A stretch of 9,274 nt of DNA from an uncultured Lachnospiraceae bacterium (GTDB lineage Bacteria; Bacillota; Clostridia; Lachnospirales; Lachnospiraceae), in assembly GCA_934418055.1 (NCBI GenBank), contig CAKRWX010000080.1, positions 1-9,274 on the forward strand, written 5' to 3'. Positions within the stretch are counted from its first letter, which is position 1. Every line of letters begins with the position of its first letter. Shown in pieces: positions 6,672 through 9,274 of the stretch. The position numbers and the translations under genes were made by a program. The notes beneath the pieces are model-generated. The model did no database searches. It was not told the origin of the DNA and saw nothing but the letters and a program-made list of their open reading frames with translations.

Positions 6672-7901
6672 ATGGATGGACTGATATTAGGATTGGATTT
6701 GTGTGATGGATACACACAACTGAGCTGTTGGGGGCGGGAAGAAAACTGGACCCTTCCAACGGCGGTCTGCAGACAGAAGGATGGCGGCTGGCTGATCGGG
6801 GAAACGGCCTATGCCACAGCTCTGGCTGGAGAGGGATCCGTGACGGATAAATTGATCCGCCTGGTATTGCAGGACGGGTCTGACACGATTTATGGGGTGA
6901 AGTACCGGGCTGTGGACCTGTTGAAATGCTTTTTGGAGCAGGTGTTTTCACTGCCATTGGAAGAAGGACAAACGGTAGACGGTTTCATGGTAAAAGAACT
7001 GGTGATCACAGTTCCGAAGATGAAGGCGCGTCTTATGGACGGCCTGATGTACTGTGCGGACCAGTTAAAGATCCCAAGATCCCATGTTCATGTGATCAGC
7101 CACACAGAAGCATTTATGTATTTTGTGTTGAGCCAGACCAGGGACGTGTGGAGCAATCATGTGGGAATGTTTGATCTTTCTGAGAAATGTCTGTGCTACT
7201 ATGAGATGAAAGTACAGAAAAATATGGGCCAGGTGACGGCTGTGGCAGAGCGGGAGAAGTTAGAGGAAGGCTTTGCTTTGGATATTTTATCCACGCCACA
7301 GGGCGTGAAGCTGGCGGATAAGATCTTATGCAGCTGCGGAGAGCGGCTTTTGGAGAAGAAGCTGTTTTCTTCCGTATTTTTAACAGGCAAGGGTTTTGAG
7401 ACCCAGCAGTGGGCTGGCGAGTTCATGAAGATGCTGTGCAACCGCCGGAGAGTCTTTGTGGAGACGGTGTTGTTTGCCCAGGGCGCGGCCTGCAAGGCGG
7501 TGGATCTGACGAGAGATAAGACTGCTTACCCGTATACCATGATCTGTGACGGCCGGTTGAATACCACTGTGGCTGTGAAGGTGCAGCATCAGGATAAGGA
7601 GAAACAGCTGGTGCTGGCGGCAGCAGGGGACAGCTGGTATGATTCCAGAAGTGAAGTGGAATTGATTTTAGAGGATCAGAATTATATTGAGTTTTCCATT
7701 CTTCCACAGGATGTGCGGAAGAGAAGAACCGTGAAATTAGAGCTGGAGGGATTTCCGGTGCGGGACGATAAGAGCGTCCGGGTGTCCGTCCAGGTTGGAT
7801 TTTTAGATGAGCGCACCATGGTGGTCGTGGTGAAGGATAAAGGATTTGGAGAGTTTTACCCGTCAACCGGTGCTTCTATCCGTCAAGAGGTTGCGTTATG
7901 A
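6672..7901 (+). CDS. DUF5716-like protein, apparent degenerate Hsp70 (NBD plus substrate-binding beta domain)
   Basis: The product is 409 residues. Landmarks fall in Hsp70 order: phosphate-1 loop GLDLCDGYTQLS (7-18); LPTAV (28-32) and LIGETAYATA (41-50), compare the Hsp70 TPS and VGxxAK regions; VKELVITVPKMKARLMDGL (107-125), compare DnaK ITVPAYFNDAQR; ISHTEAF (142-148), compare INEPTAA; FDLSEKCL (167-174), compare YDLGGGTF; VFLTGKGF (235-242), compare the adenosine motif; LFAQGAACKA (267-276), compare AVAIGAAVQ. Residues 285-395 resemble the substrate-binding beta-sandwich, ending VKLELEGFPV...MVVVVKDKGFGE, compare DnaK LDGI...HVSAKDK. No helical lid follows. The phosphate-2 glycines are Ser-Glu-Lys and the hinge Glu is His, so ATP hydrolysis is doubtful. 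The spacing from phosphate-2 to the adenosine motif is about 70 residues against about 145 in DnaK, suggesting loss of subdomain IIB. It is cytoplasmic. The stop overlaps the next start by 4 nt. The DUF5716 name and Hsp70 reading are from memory and motif comparison. Confidence 0.8.
   Translation: MDGLILGLDLCDGYTQLSCWGREENWTLPTAVCRQKDGGWLIGETAYATALAGEGSVTDKLIRLVLQDGSDTIYGVKYRAVDLLKCFLEQVFSLPLEEGQTVDGFMVKELVITVPKMKARLMDGLMYCADQLKIPRSHVHVISHTEAFMYFVLSQTRDVWSNHVGMFDLSEKCLCYYEMKVQKNMGQVTAVAEREKLEEGFALDILSTPQGVKLADKILCSCGERLLEKKLFSSVFLTGKGFETQQWAGEFMKMLCNRRRVFVETVLFAQGAACKAVDLTRDKTAYPYTMICDGRLNTTVAVKVQHQDKEKQLVLAAAGDSWYDSRSEVELILEDQNYIEFSILPQDVRKRRTVKLELEGFPVRDDKSVRVSVQVGFLDERTMVVVVKDKGFGEFYPSTGASIRQEVAL
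7885..7890 (+). promoter_or_regulatory. Ribosome binding site inside the DUF5716 gene for the TPR gene
   Basis: AAGAGG lies 7 nt before the ATG at 7898 and inside the last codons of the preceding gene. With the ATGA overlap this indicates translational coupling and matched output of the two proteins. Confidence 0.75.
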
Positions 7902-8710
7902 GTGTAATTTTATGCAGGAGAGAGCGGGTCTCCCATCCATTTTTCATCGAGAGTCTGGGAATCCGTGTGGGATCGTCACAGGAGCTGTGCTATGCCTTTT
8001 ACCATCATCCATTGTTATTGATCGATGATCTGGTGGGGCAGGATCTGATGGATTTTATCCGGGAAGAACTGGGCATGGGATCCACGGCAGGCCGGATGGA
8101 GAAATGGATCCGCAGCGGCGAGAATCCGGACGACGCCTTGATCATGTTTATGCAGGACTGTGATTATTACAGTAGCCTGGAGATCAGCCGTTTCCGCCAG
8201 CAGTTGGTCAGTCTGCGGAAGCTGCCGACGCTGGAGTATGAGAAGAAAAAGGGCGACTGCCTGTTTGAGTTTGGACAGTACGGCAAGGCCATTGACATTT
8301 ACCAGAAGATCTTAGAGATGTCTGACCATGTGAAATGTGACGATAAGTTTTTAGGACGTGTCTGGAATAATCTGGCGGTCTGCTATACCCGGATCTTCCA
8401 GTTTGGCAAGGCTATGGACGCTTTTGAGAAGGCATTTCTGCGGTTAAAGCAGGAGAAGATCCTGGAATCCATGTATCAGATCACCTGTTTAAATCCTGGA
8501 AGCCGGTTGAAAGACCGCTATGAGGCCCTGGTGACGGCGGAGAAGCGGGAGATCTGGGATCAGGAGATCAAGGAAAAGGAAAAAGAGGCGGAAAACTGCG
8601 AGCAGTTAAAGAAACTGGAGCAGCTTTTTGCCGGAGATTCGGAAACGAGAATGAAAGAAGCCGCCAAACAGGTAGAAGCCTGGAAACAGGATTATCGGAG
8701 GATGGCGTGA
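7898..8710 (+). CDS. TPR / coiled-coil protein of the DUF5717-DUF5716 cluster
   Basis: The product is 270 residues, soluble and without a signal peptide. Residues 1-110 are a separate N-terminal domain (LCRRERVSHPFFIESLGIRVGS, SSQELCYAFYHHPLLLIDDLV) that I recognise only as recurring in similar clostridial proteins and cannot name. Two TPR-like helix pairs follow: about 114-141 (GDCLFEFGQYGKAIDIYQKIL) and about 152-184 (GRVWNNLAVCYTRIFQFGKAMDAFEKAF), with the expected small and aromatic positions. About 204-268 is highly charged and probably coiled coil (EIWDQEIKEKEKEAENCEQLKKL). TPR proteins usually bind other proteins, and TPR co-chaperones of Hsp70 are a known pairing elsewhere. Here the partner is most likely the Hsp70-like product of the overlapping upstream gene. 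The ATGA overlap and internal SD support joint synthesis. The C-terminus ends MA with no extra targeting motif. Confidence 0.85.
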   Translation: MSVILCRRERVSHPFFIESLGIRVGSSQELCYAFYHHPLLLIDDLVGQDLMDFIREELGMGSTAGRMEKWIRSGENPDDALIMFMQDCDYYSSLEISRFRQQLVSLRKLPTLEYEKKKGDCLFEFGQYGKAIDIYQKILEMSDHVKCDDKFLGRVWNNLAVCYTRIFQFGKAMDAFEKAFLRLKQEKILESMYQITCLNPGSRLKDRYEALVTAEKREIWDQEIKEKEKEAENCEQLKKLEQLFAGDSETRMKEAAKQVEAWKQDYRRMA

Positions 8711-8761
8711 GAAGTAGCCTAAGGAGCGGCATCCGCATAGGATAATAAGAGAAAACAAAAC

Positions 8762-8765
8762 GAGG
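8762..8765 (+). promoter_or_regulatory. Ribosome binding site of the amidase gene
   Basis: GAGG lies 6 nt before the ATG at 8772. It favours this start over the out-of-frame ATG at 8767 and means the protein begins directly with its catalytic domain. Confidence 0.6.
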
Positions 8766-8771
8766 TATGTT

Positions 8772-9274
8772 ATGTCTTATGTGGTTATGCTGGATGCCGG
8801 TCACGGAGGCTGGGACCCTGGCGCATCATATTATGGACGTCAGGAGAAAAATGACAACTTAAATCTGGCTCTTGCCGTTGGAAATATACTGGAACAGAAA
8901 GGGATTCCCGTAATTTACACCCGCACCAGCGATGTGTATCAGACGCCTTTTGAGAAGGCGGAGATGGCCAATCGCTCGGATGCGGATTTTTTTGTTTCCT
9001 TTCACCGGAACGCCATGCCGGTGCCTGGGACGGCTTCGGGAATCGAGAGCCTGGTGTATGAAAATACCGGGGCGGCGGCAGTGCTGGCGAAAAATATCAA
9101 CGAGGAGTTAAAGGAGACCGGATTTGCGGATCTGGGCATTATCGAGAGGCCTGGTTTGGTGGTGCTTCGCAGGACACGGATGCCAGCGGTTTTGATTGAG
9201 ACCGGGTTTATCGACAATGAGGCGGATAACCGGTTGTTTGACCAGAATTTCACCGCCATTGCCCAGGCCATCGC
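8772..9274 (+). CDS. N-acetylmuramoyl-L-alanine amidase, Amidase_3 family (3' end missing)
   Basis: The frame is open to the window end, giving 167 residues. It is a zinc amidase of the CwlD/LytC/AmiC type that cuts the bond between N-acetylmuramic acid and the stem-peptide L-Ala in peptidoglycan. Visible motifs are LDAGHGGWDPGA (zinc ligand His11), QEKNDNLNLA (zinc ligand Glu25), YTRTSD, the third ligand in FVSFHRNA (His78, with the common Ala of SIHANA-type motifs changed to Arg), GIESLVYENTG, and AVLIETGFIDNEADNRLF with the catalytic Glu143. All active-site residues are present, so an active enzyme is expected. The catalytic domain starts at residue 3 with no signal peptide or anchor. A missing C-terminal part, such as SPOR or wall-binding repeats, may lie beyond the window. 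It is 61 nt downstream of the TPR gene with no terminator between, so it may share the transcript. Confidence 0.92.
   Translation, partial: MSYVVMLDAGHGGWDPGASYYGRQEKNDNLNLALAVGNILEQKGIPVIYTRTSDVYQTPFEKAEMANRSDADFFVSFHRNAMPVPGTASGIESLVYENTGAAAVLAKNINEELKETGFADLGIIERPGLVVLRRTRMPAVLIETGFIDNEADNRLFDQNFTAIAQAI

Noticed and set aside
6672..7901. Calling the Hsp70-like protein a filament-forming actin relative (MreB/ParM/FtsA)
   Set aside because: The order and wording of motifs (ITVP, the NEPTAA-like site, and the KDKG beta domain at the C-terminus) fit Hsp70 better. Actin relatives lack that C-terminal beta domain.
8725..8737. GCGG-CAT-CCGC hairpin after the TPR gene as a terminator
   Set aside because: The stem is only 4 bp and no T tract follows. 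It does not separate the TPR and amidase genes.
8721..8771. AAGGAG at 8721 as a ribosome site, and a small frame from ATG 8767
   Set aside because: No start codon follows AAGGAG at a usable distance. The 8767 frame conflicts with the strong amidase frame that begins at 8772 with its own GAGG.

Overview
The window looks like chromosomal DNA of a low-to-mid GC Firmicute, most likely a Lachnospiraceae-type gut clostridium. This rests on recalled family resemblance, not a search: a YtvI-like permease, a clostridial GH25-type wall protein, a DUF4364 protein and adjacent DUF5717 and DUF5716 proteins, all with clear Shine-Dalgarno sites and similar base composition. There is no sign of phage, insertion sequence, CRISPR or RNA genes. 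The strand is almost fully coding.

Layout. On the + strand, positions 1-1936 hold the 3' part of a YtvI/AI-2E-family membrane protein overlapping a secreted GH25 lysozyme-like protein with altered catalytic residues. A short gap (1937-2022) carries an imperfect palindrome and a strong A-stem-T hairpin that serves two convergent units. On the - strand, 2943-2023 encodes a DUF4364 winged-helix protein followed by a small single-pass membrane protein, read from a good extended -10 promoter at 2975-3003. From the same 117-bp divergent spacer a + strand unit starts: a roughly 1194-residue DUF5717 protein, a 409-residue DUF5716 protein, and a 270-residue TPR protein, with a 26-nt gap and then a 4-nt ATGA overlap. 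A cell-wall amidase (CwlD/LytC type, no signal peptide) follows 61 nt later and runs off the window.

How they may work together. The DUF5717-DUF5716-TPR set is the most interesting part. Read residue by residue, the DUF5716 protein looks like a shrunken Hsp70: nucleotide-binding-domain landmarks in the right order with most ATP-contact loops altered, followed by a segment resembling the Hsp70 substrate-binding beta-sandwich and no helical lid. It sits between a giant Ig-like plus helical-repeat protein and a TPR/coiled-coil protein, both typical protein-binding scaffolds, all apparently cytoplasmic. I infer a co-translated cytoplasmic complex of unknown function, possibly linked to envelope or wall biology because wall hydrolases lie on both sides. 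That functional link is a guess from context.
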